From contig NZ_BAABEX010000008.1 of NCBI RefSeq assembly GCF_039540375.1, positions 62,001-126,000 of the forward strand: a DNA stretch of 64,000 nt, in the 5' to 3' direction. The notes below the pieces were generated by a model. The model was not told where the DNA came from and did not search any database. It saw nothing but the letters and a program-made list of their open reading frames with translations. The translations under genes and the position numbers were made by a program. This document shows positions 18,610-27,525 of the stretch, one piece after another (the first letter of the stretch is position 1; every line of letters starts with the position of its first letter). This DNA is from Acidovorax_G lacteus (lineage in GTDB: Bacteria; Pseudomonadota; Gammaproteobacteria; Burkholderiales; Burkholderiaceae_C).

Positions 18610-19386
18610 ATGGACGAACGATTGCATCTGCGCGATGCGCTGGGCCTGGACGTGGCCGACAAGCGCATTGCCATCTTGCGGCGCATTGCGGACTGTGGGT
18701 CGATCTCGCAGGCCGCGCGCGATGCGGGCGTGAGCTACAAGGCCGCCTGGCAGGCGGTGGACACCCTGACCAACCTGGCCGGGGTGCCCTTGCTCGACCG
18801 GGTGGTGGGCGGCAGCGGCGGTGGCGGTGCGCGCCTGACCGATGCTGGCCGCTCGCTGCTGGAAGCCGCACAGACGCTGGACACCGCGCGGTCGGCCCTG
18901 TTGACGCAGTGGCAGGGGCCGCAGGCAGGGTTGCGCACGCTGGCGCGTCTGGCCTTGCGCACCAGCATGCGCAACCAGTTGCCCTGCACCGTCGAAACGG
19001 TGGAGGCCTCGGGCGCTCTGGTGCGGGTAGGCCTGCGGCTCAGTCCCCTGGCAGGAAACTCGCCGGGCGACCGGATCTGGTCGCGCATCACGCGCGAAAG
19101 CGCAGAACTGTTGGCGCTGCAGCCCGGGCTGGCCGTGCAGGCGCTGTGCAAGGCCACCGCCGTGCGTGTGCTGGCCGCTTCAGGCGCTGCCTGCGCCGAC
19201 GCGGCCCTGCAAGGGACGGCCCAGCGCGTGGCCCGCGGCGACTGGGGCGACGAGGTGGTGGCGCAACTGGCCGGGGGCTTGCAACTGGTCGGCTTTGCCC
19301 CCGCCCACAGCGGCCTGCGCGCGCGCAGGCGCGTGGCATTGCTGGTGGATGAAAGCGCCTGGGTGATCGCCCGCGCGGGCGACTGA
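18610..19386 (+). CDS. modE: Molybdate-responsive transcriptional regulator
   Basis: A 258-residue ModE. The N-terminal winged helix (DCGSISQAARDAGVSYKAAWQAVD, about residues 28-51) is followed by two TOBE/Mop-type molybdate-binding repeats (about 115-185 and 190-255), the usual ModE architecture and length. It is divergent from modABC across a palindromic site and probably represses modABC with molybdate bound. It could also influence the molybdenum hydroxylase operon that starts at 20780. The N-terminal half resembles that of the tup regulator. Confidence 0.93.
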   Translation: MDERLHLRDALGLDVADKRIAILRRIADCGSISQAARDAGVSYKAAWQAVDTLTNLAGVPLLDRVVGGSGGGGARLTDAGRSLLEAAQTLDTARSALLTQWQGPQAGLRTLARLALRTSMRNQLPCTVETVEASGALVRVGLRLSPLAGNSPGDRIWSRITRESAELLALQPGLAVQALCKATAVRVLAASGAACADAALQGTAQRVARGDWGDEVVAQLAGGLQLVGFAPAHSGLRARRRVALLVDESAWVIARAGD

Positions 19387-19416
19387 GGCGCACGCGCCTG
19401 CAGCGTGTCCTGGGTA

Positions 19417-20556
19417 TCAGCGCTTGCGGGCGCCACCGCCGAGCTTGCGGTACACCGTGGCACGGCTGATGCCCAGCGCCCGGGCGGCCTCGGCCACGTT
19501 GCCCCGGGCGTCTTGGACGGCGCGGCGGATCAGTTCCGTTTCGGTTTCACGCAGCGGCGCAGCGCCCCACGTGCCAACGGCTGGCAGGGGCGCGGACGCC
19601 CGGGCAGGCTGCGCGGTCTGTACGTGCGCCTGCGCCTGCAAGCGCAGCCCCGACCACAGCGGCAGGTCGATCACGCCCGGGCGCTGCGTGCGGGCAGCGT
19701 CCATCAGCAGCGTCCAGGGCAGGGCAAACAGGTCGCTGGCGTGCAGCGCCGAGCCTGGGGGGCGCAAAGGCATGGGCAGCATTTGGCGGGCGGCGGTGTT
19801 GGCACCGGTCACAAAGCCTTCTGCATCCAGGGTCATCAGCCCCACGCCTTCGCCGCCCAGGGCACCGCCGGGCCAGTTCAGGCGCAGCAGCAGGGCATGC
19901 GCCTGGCCGCAGACAAGCGCATCCTCAATGGCGCGGGCCGAGCGGGCGACCAGGTGGCGCAGCTCGGGCCGTTCGGGCACCTCCACACCGGTCAGGTCCA
20001 GCATGCCCATGCAGCGGCCCGCGGGGTCGAACAGTGGCGCCCCGGCGCAGCTGAAGGCTGCGTTGTCGTCGCAAAAATGCTCGCCCCGGTGCAGCCACAC
20101 GGGCTGCAATTCCGTCAGCGCCGCCCCGATGGCCGTGGTGCCGACAGCCGCCTCGCTCAGGTCCACGCCCACGCGCCCGATGGCGCGCGCACGCGCGTCG
20201 TGCCGATCCACAGGCCCTTGCACATCGACCACGATGCCGTACGCGTTGGTCAGCATGGCGAAGTAGCGCATGCCGGCGGTGGCGCGCGTGAGCTGCTCAA
20301 TGACCGGGCGTGCGGCGGTGACGAGCGCATGGTGGGCTTCGGTGGCGTCGTGCGCCTGTGCGCTGCTCACGGGGGCAAAGCTCACGCGCTGGTGCGGCCG
20401 CATGCCGGCCTGCAGGCAGCGCTGCCAGGAGCGCACGATCCAGGGCTCAATCCCCGCATGGACCGCCGCCACGGCTCCGGCCTGCAGGCACTCCCGTGCG
20501 CGGGCGATAAGAGCCTGTCGGTGGGCGGCAGCGTCGGACACGATGGGCGCGAGCAT
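19417..20556 (-). CDS. AcoR-like transcriptional regulator (GAF-PAS-Fis HTH, no AAA+ domain)
   Basis: A 379-residue protein with an N-terminal GAF-type sensor region (AMLTNAYGIVVDVQG ... GVDLSEAAVGTTAIGAAL ... GRCMGMLDLTG). A PAS-like stretch (GLMTLDAEGFVTGANTAARQML) and a C-terminal Fis helix-turn-helix (RRAVQDARGNVAEAARALGI) follow. AcoR-family sigma-54 activators have an AAA+ domain between these, but here it is absent: no Walker A or GAFTGA motif. It is divergent from the molybdenum hydroxylase operon and is its likely regulator. I use the ATG at 20556; the frame stays open to 20640. Confidence 0.85.
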   Translation of the reverse strand: MLAPIVSDAAAHRQALIARARECLQAGAVAAVHAGIEPWIVRSWQRCLQAGMRPHQRVSFAPVSSAQAHDATEAHHALVTAARPVIEQLTRATAGMRYFAMLTNAYGIVVDVQGPVDRHDARARAIGRVGVDLSEAAVGTTAIGAALTELQPVWLHRGEHFCDDNAAFSCAGAPLFDPAGRCMGMLDLTGVEVPERPELRHLVARSARAIEDALVCGQAHALLLRLNWPGGALGGEGVGLMTLDAEGFVTGANTAARQMLPMPLRPPGSALHASDLFALPWTLLMDAARTQRPGVIDLPLWSGLRLQAQAHVQTAQPARASAPLPAVGTWGAAPLRETETELIRRAVQDARGNVAEAARALGISRATVYRKLGGGARKR

Positions 20557-20602
20557 CGGGGACTCCCGGACGAATCGGCGCTGTGCTGCAGCGCCTGGAA
20601 GG

Positions 20603-20646
20603 TGTTGCCTTGCATGGTGCACAGATGTGCGCTGCAACATGTTTCA
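20603..20646. promoter_or_regulatory. Nested inverted repeats upstream of the AcoR-like regulator
   Basis: TGTTGC (20603-20608) and GCAACA (20634-20639) form an inverted pair around an inner GCAC-AGAT-GTGC palindrome. The right part extends to TGCAACATGTTTCA (20633-20646), a 7-bp inverted repeat with one mismatch. It lies 47-90 bp upstream of the regulator and 134 bp before the coxS-like gene, a suitable place for a Fis-family regulator to act on both. Confidence 0.4.
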
Positions 20647-20723
20647 TTTTGAGAATATCCGCGCACTTGCGGGCGCTTTTCAGGGTTGTCCCTAGGGGGG
20701 TGGGCGCAGTCGGCTCCCAAGAT

Positions 20724-20741
20724 GCTGGATGCCAATCCAGC
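20724..20741 (+). promoter_or_regulatory. Leader hairpin upstream of the small hydroxylase subunit
   Basis: GCTGGAT (20724-20730) / ATCCAGC (20735-20741), 7-bp arms with a GCCA loop, 38 bp before the ATG at 20780. No T run follows, so it may stabilise the mRNA or mark an operator half-site pair; function unknown. Confidence 0.3.
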
Positions 20742-20779
20742 CATCCCCGTGCGCAGCACGCCCCGAAGGAGACAGCGAG

Positions 20780-21250
20780 ATGCAAGTGCAGTTCACCGTC
20801 AATGGCCGCGCGGCCAGCCTCGACGTACCCCCCAACACCCTGCTGGTGCACGCTCTGCGTGAGCACCTGCAACTCACCGGCACCCATGTGGGCTGCGACA
20901 CCAGCCAATGCGGGGCGTGCACCGTGCACGTCAATGGCCGCGCGGTGAAGTCGTGCGCGATGCTGGCCGTGCAGGCCCAGGGGGCCGAAGTGACCACCAT
21001 TGAAGGCATGGCGGCGCCTGACGGCACCATGCACCCCATGCAGGCGGCGTTCAAGGACTGCCACGGCCTGCAGTGCGGCTTCTGCACACCCGGCATGGTG
21101 ATGAGCGCGGTGGACCTGTGCAAGCAGCATCCCAACGCCAGCGAGGGCGAGATCCGCGAACTGCTCGAAGGCAACATCTGCCGTTGCACGGGCTACCAGA
21201 ACATCGTGCGCGCCGTGCAACAGGGCCAGAAGGCCATGGCATCGGCTTGA
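20780..21250 (+). CDS. Molybdenum hydroxylase small subunit, [2Fe-2S] (CoxS-like)
   Basis: A 156-residue iron-sulfur subunit that carries electrons from the molybdenum site to FAD. The plant-type cluster ligands are C39, C44, C47 and C59. The second, buried cluster uses C99, C102, C134 and C136 (CGFC ... CRC). The length is normal for the xanthine dehydrogenase/CO dehydrogenase family. The ATG at 20780 has AAGGAG about 10 nt upstream. It is the first gene of an apparent small-large-medium operon that continues into maturation genes. Confidence 0.93.
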   Translation: MQVQFTVNGRAASLDVPPNTLLVHALREHLQLTGTHVGCDTSQCGACTVHVNGRAVKSCAMLAVQAQGAEVTTIEGMAAPDGTMHPMQAAFKDCHGLQCGFCTPGMVMSAVDLCKQHPNASEGEIRELLEGNICRCTGYQNIVRAVQQGQKAMASA

Positions 21251-21271
21251 CCTGAAAAGAGGAGAACGACC

Positions 21272-23659
21272 ATGGGTGCATCCGACTTTTCCAAGCTGCC
21301 GCACATCGGCGAGGCGCTCAAGCGCAAGGAAGACTACCGTTTCCTCACCGGCGCGGGCCAGTACACCGACGACGTGGTGCTGGCCGCGCAATGCCATGCG
21401 GTGTTCGTGCGTTCGCCGCACGCCCACGCTGCCATCACCCGCATCAACGTGGACGCCGCCAAGGCCGCGCCCGGGGTGCTGGGCGTGTTTACCGGCGCCG
21501 ATGTGGCGGCCGACAACATCAACGGCCTGCCGTGTGGCTGGCTCATCACCAGCACCAATGGCGAGCCCATGAAGGAGCCGCCACACCCCATCCTGGCCCA
21601 GGGCAAGGTGCGCTATGTGGGCGACCATGTGGCCATGGTGGTGGCGCACACCCAGCAGCAGGCCCGCGACGCGGCCGAACTGGTGGAGGTGGACTACGAC
21701 GTGCTGCCTGCCGTGGTGGCCGTGGGCGATGCGGCGGCAGGTGCCGTGCCCGGGGCGGTGGTGCACGACATTGCGCCCGACAACCATTGCTTCAAATGGG
21801 CCATTGGTGACAAGGGCGCGGTGGACGCGGCCTTTGCCAACGCAGCGCATGTGACCCGGCTCGATCTGGTCAACAACCGCCTGATCCCCAACGCCATGGA
21901 GCCGCGTGCGGCCATTGGCAGCTACAGCCGTGCGAACGACGAGTACACGCTGTACGTGAGCAACCAGAACCCGCACGTCGAGCGGCTGTTGATGACGGCC
22001 TTTGTGATGGGCCTGCCCGAGCACAAGGTGCGCGTGATCGCGCCCGACGTGGGCGGCGGATTCGGCTCCAAGATTTATCTGTACGCAGAAGACGTGTGCC
22101 TGACCTGGGCCGCCAAAAAGCTCAACCGCAACATCAAGTGGGTGGCCGACCGCAGCGAGTCGTTTGTGAGCGACGCGCACGGCCGCGACCACGTGAGCCA
22201 TGCCGAAATGGCCATGGACAAGGACGGTAAGTTCCTGGCCATGCGCGTGCACACCGACGCCAACCTGGGCGCGTACCTGAGCACCTTTGCCAGCGCTGTG
22301 CCCACCATCCTGTACGCCACCCTGCTCGCGGGCCAGTACACCACGCCGCAGGTCTATGTGGAGGTGGACGCCTGGTTCACCAACACCGCGCCGGTGGACG
22401 CCTACCGCGGTGCGGGCCGCCCCGAGGCCACTTACCTGCTCGAACGCCTGGTCACGCGCTGCGGCTGGGAGATGGGGCTGTCGCAGGACGAGATCCGCAA
22501 GCGCAACTTCATCACCAGCTTTCCGTACCAGACGCCGGTGGCGCTGCAGTACGACATTGGCGACTACCACGCGTGCATGACGCAGGCGCAGCAGCTGGCC
22601 GACGTGGCGGGCTATGCCGCACGCAAGGCCGCGAGCGAGGCCAAGGGCCTCAAGCGCGGCATCGGCTACAGCAGCTACATCGAGGCCTGTGGCATCGCGC
22701 CGTCGAATATTGCCGGGGCGCTGGGTGCGCGTGCGGGGCTGTTTGAGTGCGGCGAAGTGCGCGTACATCCCACCGGCAGCGTGACGGTGTTCACCGGCTC
22801 GCACAGCCACGGCCAGGGGCACGAAACCACGTTTGCCCAGGTGGTGGCGGCGCGGCTGGGCATTCCGGTCGAGAACGTGGACGTGGTGCACGGCGACACG
22901 GGCCGCGTGCCCTTTGGCATGGGCACCTACGGTTCGCGTTCCATCAGCGTGGGCGGCGCGGCCATCATGAAGGCGCTCGACAAGATCGAGGCCAAGGCCA
23001 AGAAGATCGCGGCCCACCTGCTCGAAGCCAGCGACGCCGACATCGACTTTGCGGGCGGCGAGTTCACCGTGCGCGGCACCGACAAGAAGATCCCGTTCGC
23101 GCAGGTCGCGCTCACGGCCTACGTGCCGCACAACTACCCGCTCGACAAGCTGGAGCCCGGGCTCAACGAAACCGCGTTCTACGACCCGACCAACTTCACC
23201 TTCCCCGCGGGCACCTACATCTGCGAGGTGGAGGTGGACCCGGCCACGGGCGTGGTGCGCGTGGACCGCTTCACCGCAGTGGACGACTTCGGCACCATCA
23301 TCAACCCGATGATCGTCGAGGGCCAGGTGCACGGCGGGCTGGCCCAGGGTATTGGCCAGGCGCTGCTGGAAAACTGCGTGTACGACCGCGAGACCGGCCA
23401 GCTGCTCACCGGCAGCTTCATGGACTACGCCATGCCGCGGGCCGACGACTTTCCGGAGTTCCGCCTTGGCCATGTGTGCACGCCCTGCACGCACAACCCG
23501 CTGGGCACCAAGGGCTGCGGCGAGGCCGGGGCCATCGGCTCACCGCCCGCAGTCATCAACGCCGTGCTCGACGCACTGGCCCCGCTGGGCGTGAAGGACC
23601 TGGACATGCCCGCATCGCCCCAGCGCGTGTGGGACGCCATCCAAAGCGCCAAGGCCTGA
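21272..23659 (+). CDS. Molybdenum hydroxylase large subunit, form II CoxL-like
   Basis: A 795-residue molybdopterin-binding catalytic subunit. Landmarks are GAGQYTDD near residue 30, the APDVGGGFGSK molybdopterin loop, SHSHGQGHETTFAQV and the C-terminal GCGEAGAIGSPPA with the catalytic Glu. The active-site loop is AYRGAGR (residues 377-383), the signature of form II (BMS/putative CODH) proteins. True CO dehydrogenases carry AYxCSFR with the Cu-binding Cys. The enzyme therefore probably oxidises another N-heterocycle or aldehyde. RBS GAGGAG precedes the ATG. Confidence 0.92.
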   Translation: MGASDFSKLPHIGEALKRKEDYRFLTGAGQYTDDVVLAAQCHAVFVRSPHAHAAITRINVDAAKAAPGVLGVFTGADVAADNINGLPCGWLITSTNGEPMKEPPHPILAQGKVRYVGDHVAMVVAHTQQQARDAAELVEVDYDVLPAVVAVGDAAAGAVPGAVVHDIAPDNHCFKWAIGDKGAVDAAFANAAHVTRLDLVNNRLIPNAMEPRAAIGSYSRANDEYTLYVSNQNPHVERLLMTAFVMGLPEHKVRVIAPDVGGGFGSKIYLYAEDVCLTWAAKKLNRNIKWVADRSESFVSDAHGRDHVSHAEMAMDKDGKFLAMRVHTDANLGAYLSTFASAVPTILYATLLAGQYTTPQVYVEVDAWFTNTAPVDAYRGAGRPEATYLLERLVTRCGWEMGLSQDEIRKRNFITSFPYQTPVALQYDIGDYHACMTQAQQLADVAGYAARKAASEAKGLKRGIGYSSYIEACGIAPSNIAGALGARAGLFECGEVRVHPTGSVTVFTGSHSHGQGHETTFAQVVAARLGIPVENVDVVHGDTGRVPFGMGTYGSRSISVGGAAIMKALDKIEAKAKKIAAHLLEASDADIDFAGGEFTVRGTDKKIPFAQVALTAYVPHNYPLDKLEPGLNETAFYDPTNFTFPAGTYICEVEVDPATGVVRVDRFTAVDDFGTIINPMIVEGQVHGGLAQGIGQALLENCVYDRETGQLLTGSFMDYAMPRADDFPEFRLGHVCTPCTHNPLGTKGCGEAGAIGSPPAVINAVLDALAPLGVKDLDMPASPQRVWDAIQSAKA

Positions 23660-23674
23660 CAGGAGGACCGGACC

Positions 23675-24469
23675 ATGTACACATTCACTTACGAAGCCCC
23701 CACCTCCACCGCAGCGGCCGCGCAGCTGGCCGCCGCCGGTGGCAAGCCGATTGCGGGCGGGCAGAGCCTGCTGCCGTCCATGCGGCTGCGCCTGTCCAAC
23801 CCTGGGCAACTGGTCGATCTGAACGGCGTGGCCGAGCTGGCGGGCATCCGCCGCGAGGGCAACGCCATCGTCATCGGCGCGATGACGCGCCACATGGATG
23901 TGGCGCAGAGCCCCGTGGTGCGCGAGGCCATCCCGGGCCTTGCGGGCCTGGCCGCGCACATTGGCGACCGCCAGGTGCGCGCCCGCGGCACGCTGGGCGG
24001 CTCGGTGGCCAACAACGACCCGGCCGCCTGCTACCCCAGTGCGGTGCTCGGGCTTGGGGCCACCGTCATCACCCACCGGCGCGAGATCGCGGCCGACGAC
24101 TTCTTTGTGGGCATGTACACCACGGCCCTGGAAGAAGGCGAGCTGATCACGGCCATCCGCTTCCCGATTCCGCAGCGCTCCATCTACATGAAGTTCCGCC
24201 AGCCGGCCTCGCGCTTTGCGCTGGTGGGCGTGTTCGTGGCGCAGACGGCGGCGGGCGTGCGCGTGGCCATCACGGGCGCGGCCAGCTGCGTGTTCCGCCA
24301 TGCGGGGCTCGAAGCGGCGCTGACGGCCAACTTCACGCCTGCGTCGGCCGCGGCCGTGCGCATCGACGCCAGCGAGCTCAATGGCGACCTGCACGCCAGC
24401 GCCGCCTACCGCGCGCAGGTCATCAGCGTGCAAACCCAGCGCGCTGTGGCCGCGCTGCTGCAGGGCTGA
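23675..24469 (+). CDS. Molybdenum hydroxylase medium subunit, FAD-binding (CoxM-like)
   Basis: A 264-residue flavoprotein subunit. The two FAD-diphosphate motifs are present: AGGQS (27-31) and TLGGSVANNDP (about 108-118). A C-terminal CO_deh_flav_C-type domain follows. It passes electrons from the small subunit to the final acceptor. It begins 15 bp after the large subunit with an AGGAGG ribosome binding site. The S-L-M order differs from the M-S-L order of classical cox operons. Confidence 0.92.
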   Translation: MYTFTYEAPTSTAAAAQLAAAGGKPIAGGQSLLPSMRLRLSNPGQLVDLNGVAELAGIRREGNAIVIGAMTRHMDVAQSPVVREAIPGLAGLAAHIGDRQVRARGTLGGSVANNDPAACYPSAVLGLGATVITHRREIAADDFFVGMYTTALEEGELITAIRFPIPQRSIYMKFRQPASRFALVGVFVAQTAAGVRVAITGAASCVFRHAGLEAALTANFTPASAAAVRIDASELNGDLHASAAYRAQVISVQTQRAVAALLQG

Positions 24470-24518
24470 CGCCTGCGCCCGTCCCGGTGCGCAGACGCTG
24501 CACCGGGTTGGGCATCAA

Positions 24519-24571
24519 AATGGCTGCTCGTGCTTCATAATCAAGCACGAACAGCTATCAAAATAATAGCA

Positions 24572-24574
<3 letters not shown>
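24519..24574 (+). repeat. Palindromic dispersed repeat, copy C (MoxR gene leader)
   Basis: TGGCTGCTCGTGCTT ... AATCAAGCACGAACAGCTA with slightly imperfect arms, then the AT-rich tail ending ATAGCA and the ATG of the next gene. The tail has the same length as in the other four copies. It occupies the leader of the MoxR gene and leaves no Shine-Dalgarno sequence, just as copy A does for dxs. Confidence 0.85.
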
Positions 24575-25510
<936 letters not shown>

Positions 25511-25511
25511 G

Positions 25512-26813
25512 GTGTCCGTGCAGGCCCCGGCCGCTGACCGTAGCAGCGCCGCCCCCCCGCGCGCCCCGGCCCTGGGCGACGCCCGCCGCGGCAAGCTGGC
25601 CGACAACCTGACCGGCTTTGGCCGTGCACTGCGCCGCGCCGGTCTGCCGGTGGATGCTGCCCGCATCGCGCTGGCCCAGCAGGCCTTGCAGTGCGTGGCG
25701 CTGCGGCGCGACGACGTGGCCGCCGCGCTCGAAGCCGTGCTGGTCTCGCGCGAGCAGGACCGGGGCGTGTTCCGCGAGCTGTTTGCCGCGTACTTCCGCA
25801 ACCCCGACCTTGCACAGAAGCTGCTGGCCCAGATGCTGCCCAGCGCCCAGGCCCCGGCCGCGCCCAGCCCGCGCCGCCCGCGCGTGGCCGAGGCCCTGGC
25901 CCCGGTGCGCGCGGCCCGGCAGTCGGCACCGCCTGCGGCCGAGACACCGGTGGAATTCGACGCCGCGATGACGGCCAGCGACCGCGAGCGGCTGCGCCAG
26001 GCCGACTTCCAGCAACTGAGCGCGAGCGAATACCGGCTGGTGGAGCGCCTGGCGCGCGAGCTGCCGCTGCCCCTGCCCGAATACGCGGCCCGCCGCCGCA
26101 GCCCGGGCGCCCGCGGCAGCGTGCCCGACTGGCCCGCCCTGCTGCGGCGCAGCCTGCGCCACGGCGGCGAATGCCTGGAGCTGCCGCGCCGCGCGCGCCG
26201 CAGCCTGCCGCTGCCGCTGCTGGTGCTGGTCGATGTGTCGGGCTCCATGGAGCGCTACAGCCGCCTGCTGCTGTCCTTTCTGCACGCGGCCACCGCCCCG
26301 GGCCGCGCCGGGGCCCCGCGCGGCCTGCGGCGCGACGTCATGGCCTTTGGCACCCAGCTCACCGACCTGACCCCGGCGTTTGCTCTGGCCGACACCGACG
26401 CCATGCTGCTGCAAGCCGCGCGCAGCCTGCCTGACTTTGGCGGCGGCACCCGGCTGGGCGAGAGCCTGGGCACGTTGCGCATGCGCCATGCCCGCCGCCT
26501 GGTTGGCCGCCGCACGCTGGTGCTGGTGGTGAGCGACGGCCTCGACACCGGCACGCCCGAGGCGCTGGCGCAAGAACTCGCCTGGCTGCGCCGCCACTGC
26601 GCGCGGCTGGTGTGGCTCAACCCGCTGCTGCGCTTTGACGGCTATGCGCCCAGCGCGCGCGGTGCTGCGGCCCTGCACCGCGCCTGCGACGCCATGCTGG
26701 CCGTGCACAACCTGCACAGCCTGCAGGCGCTGGCCGAGCACCTGGCCCAACTGCTGCGCAGCGCGCCGCGCGGCCTGGCACCCCAGGCCATTGCGCGCGC
26801 TGCGCTTCCCTGA
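25512..26813 (+). CDS. VWA-domain protein (CoxE-like)
   Basis: A 433-residue protein with a variable, Ala/Pro-rich N-terminal half and a C-terminal von Willebrand A domain. The MIDAS motif is D241-V-S-G-S in LVLVDVSGSMERYS, with later TRLGESL and VVSDGLDTG. MoxR-CoxE pairs act as chaperone machines for metalloenzyme maturation. The start is a GTG at 25512, almost touching the ATPase stop, so translation is coupled. No transmembrane segment is evident, so it is probably cytoplasmic. Confidence 0.9.
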   Translation: MSVQAPAADRSSAAPPRAPALGDARRGKLADNLTGFGRALRRAGLPVDAARIALAQQALQCVALRRDDVAAALEAVLVSREQDRGVFRELFAAYFRNPDLAQKLLAQMLPSAQAPAAPSPRRPRVAEALAPVRAARQSAPPAAETPVEFDAAMTASDRERLRQADFQQLSASEYRLVERLARELPLPLPEYAARRRSPGARGSVPDWPALLRRSLRHGGECLELPRRARRSLPLPLLVLVDVSGSMERYSRLLLSFLHAATAPGRAGAPRGLRRDVMAFGTQLTDLTPAFALADTDAMLLQAARSLPDFGGGTRLGESLGTLRMRHARRLVGRRTLVLVVSDGLDTGTPEALAQELAWLRRHCARLVWLNPLLRFDGYAPSARGAAALHRACDAMLAVHNLHSLQALAEHLAQLLRSAPRGLAPQAIARAALP

Positions 26814-26852
26814 ATCCACCGTATCACCGACTGCCGCTGAAGGAACCCCACC

Positions 26853-27503
26853 ATGGAAATGCAAGCCAGCCGCACCCTGGCCGTGTCGCAACAGCAGGCC
26901 TGGGACGCGCTCAACGACCCCGAGGTGCTCAAACAGTGCATCCCCGGCTGCGACAAGGTCGAGGCCACGGGCGAGAACCAGTACGCCGTGGGCATGGCGC
27001 TCAAGATCGGCCCGGTGTCGGCCAAGTTCGCGGGCAAGATCCAGCTCTCCGACATCGCACCGCCCGAGCGCTACACCATCGCGTTTGACGGGCAGGGCGG
27101 CGTGGCGGGTTTCGGCAAGGGCCAGGCGCAGGTGCGGCTCGAACCGCTGCCCGACGAGCCGCCGGGCCAGCCGCGCTGCGAGTTGCACTACACCGTGCAC
27201 GCCACCGTGGGCGGCAAGATCGCGCAGCTGGGCCAGCGCCTGATCGACGGCGCTGCCAAGGGCATGGCCGAAGACTTCTTCAAGCGCTTTGACGACCGCA
27301 TGCGCGAGCGCCATCCGCCACTGCCCATGCCCGAAGCGGCCCCGGGTGCCGCAGAAGGAGCGCCTGCCGCGGGCGATGCGGGCACTGCCCCGGCAGCGCC
27401 TGCCCCGGTGGCGCCCCCTGCCTCTGGGGCTGGCGGCATTCCCGCCTGGGTATGGGTGGCGGGCGCGGCCGTGCTGGTGGGCTTGGCGCTCTGGCTGCGC
27501 TGA
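26853..27503 (+). CDS. CoxG-type SRPBCC protein with C-terminal membrane anchor
   Basis: A 216-residue protein. Residues 1-150 form a CoxG/SRPBCC lipid-binding-like domain (LAVSQQQAWDALNDPEVLKQCIPG is the start of the fold). A Pro/Ala-rich linker (about 155-192) leads to one C-terminal helix (WVWVAGAAVLVGLALWL). In carboxydotrophs CoxG recruits CO dehydrogenase to the membrane; here it probably anchors the hydroxylase encoded upstream so its electrons reach the respiratory chain. A ribosome binding site (AAGGAA) precedes the ATG. Confidence 0.9.
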   Translation: MEMQASRTLAVSQQQAWDALNDPEVLKQCIPGCDKVEATGENQYAVGMALKIGPVSAKFAGKIQLSDIAPPERYTIAFDGQGGVAGFGKGQAQVRLEPLPDEPPGQPRCELHYTVHATVGGKIAQLGQRLIDGAAKGMAEDFFKRFDDRMRERHPPLPMPEAAPGAAEGAPAAGDAGTAPAAPAPVAPPASGAGGIPAWVWVAGAAVLVGLALWLR

Positions 27504-27525
27504 CGGCAATGGAGCGGAGCCGCGC

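Noticed and set aside
20447..23494. A 1015-residue minus-strand open frame across the hydroxylase subunits
   Set aside because: It is the antisense of the small and large subunit genes with His/Val/Gly-rich composition and no recognisable domain.
20780..24469. Calling the hydroxylase a true aerobic CO dehydrogenase
   Set aside because: The large subunit carries AYRGAGR, not AYxCSFR, so copper-binding Cys is missing; subunit order also differs from classical cox operons.
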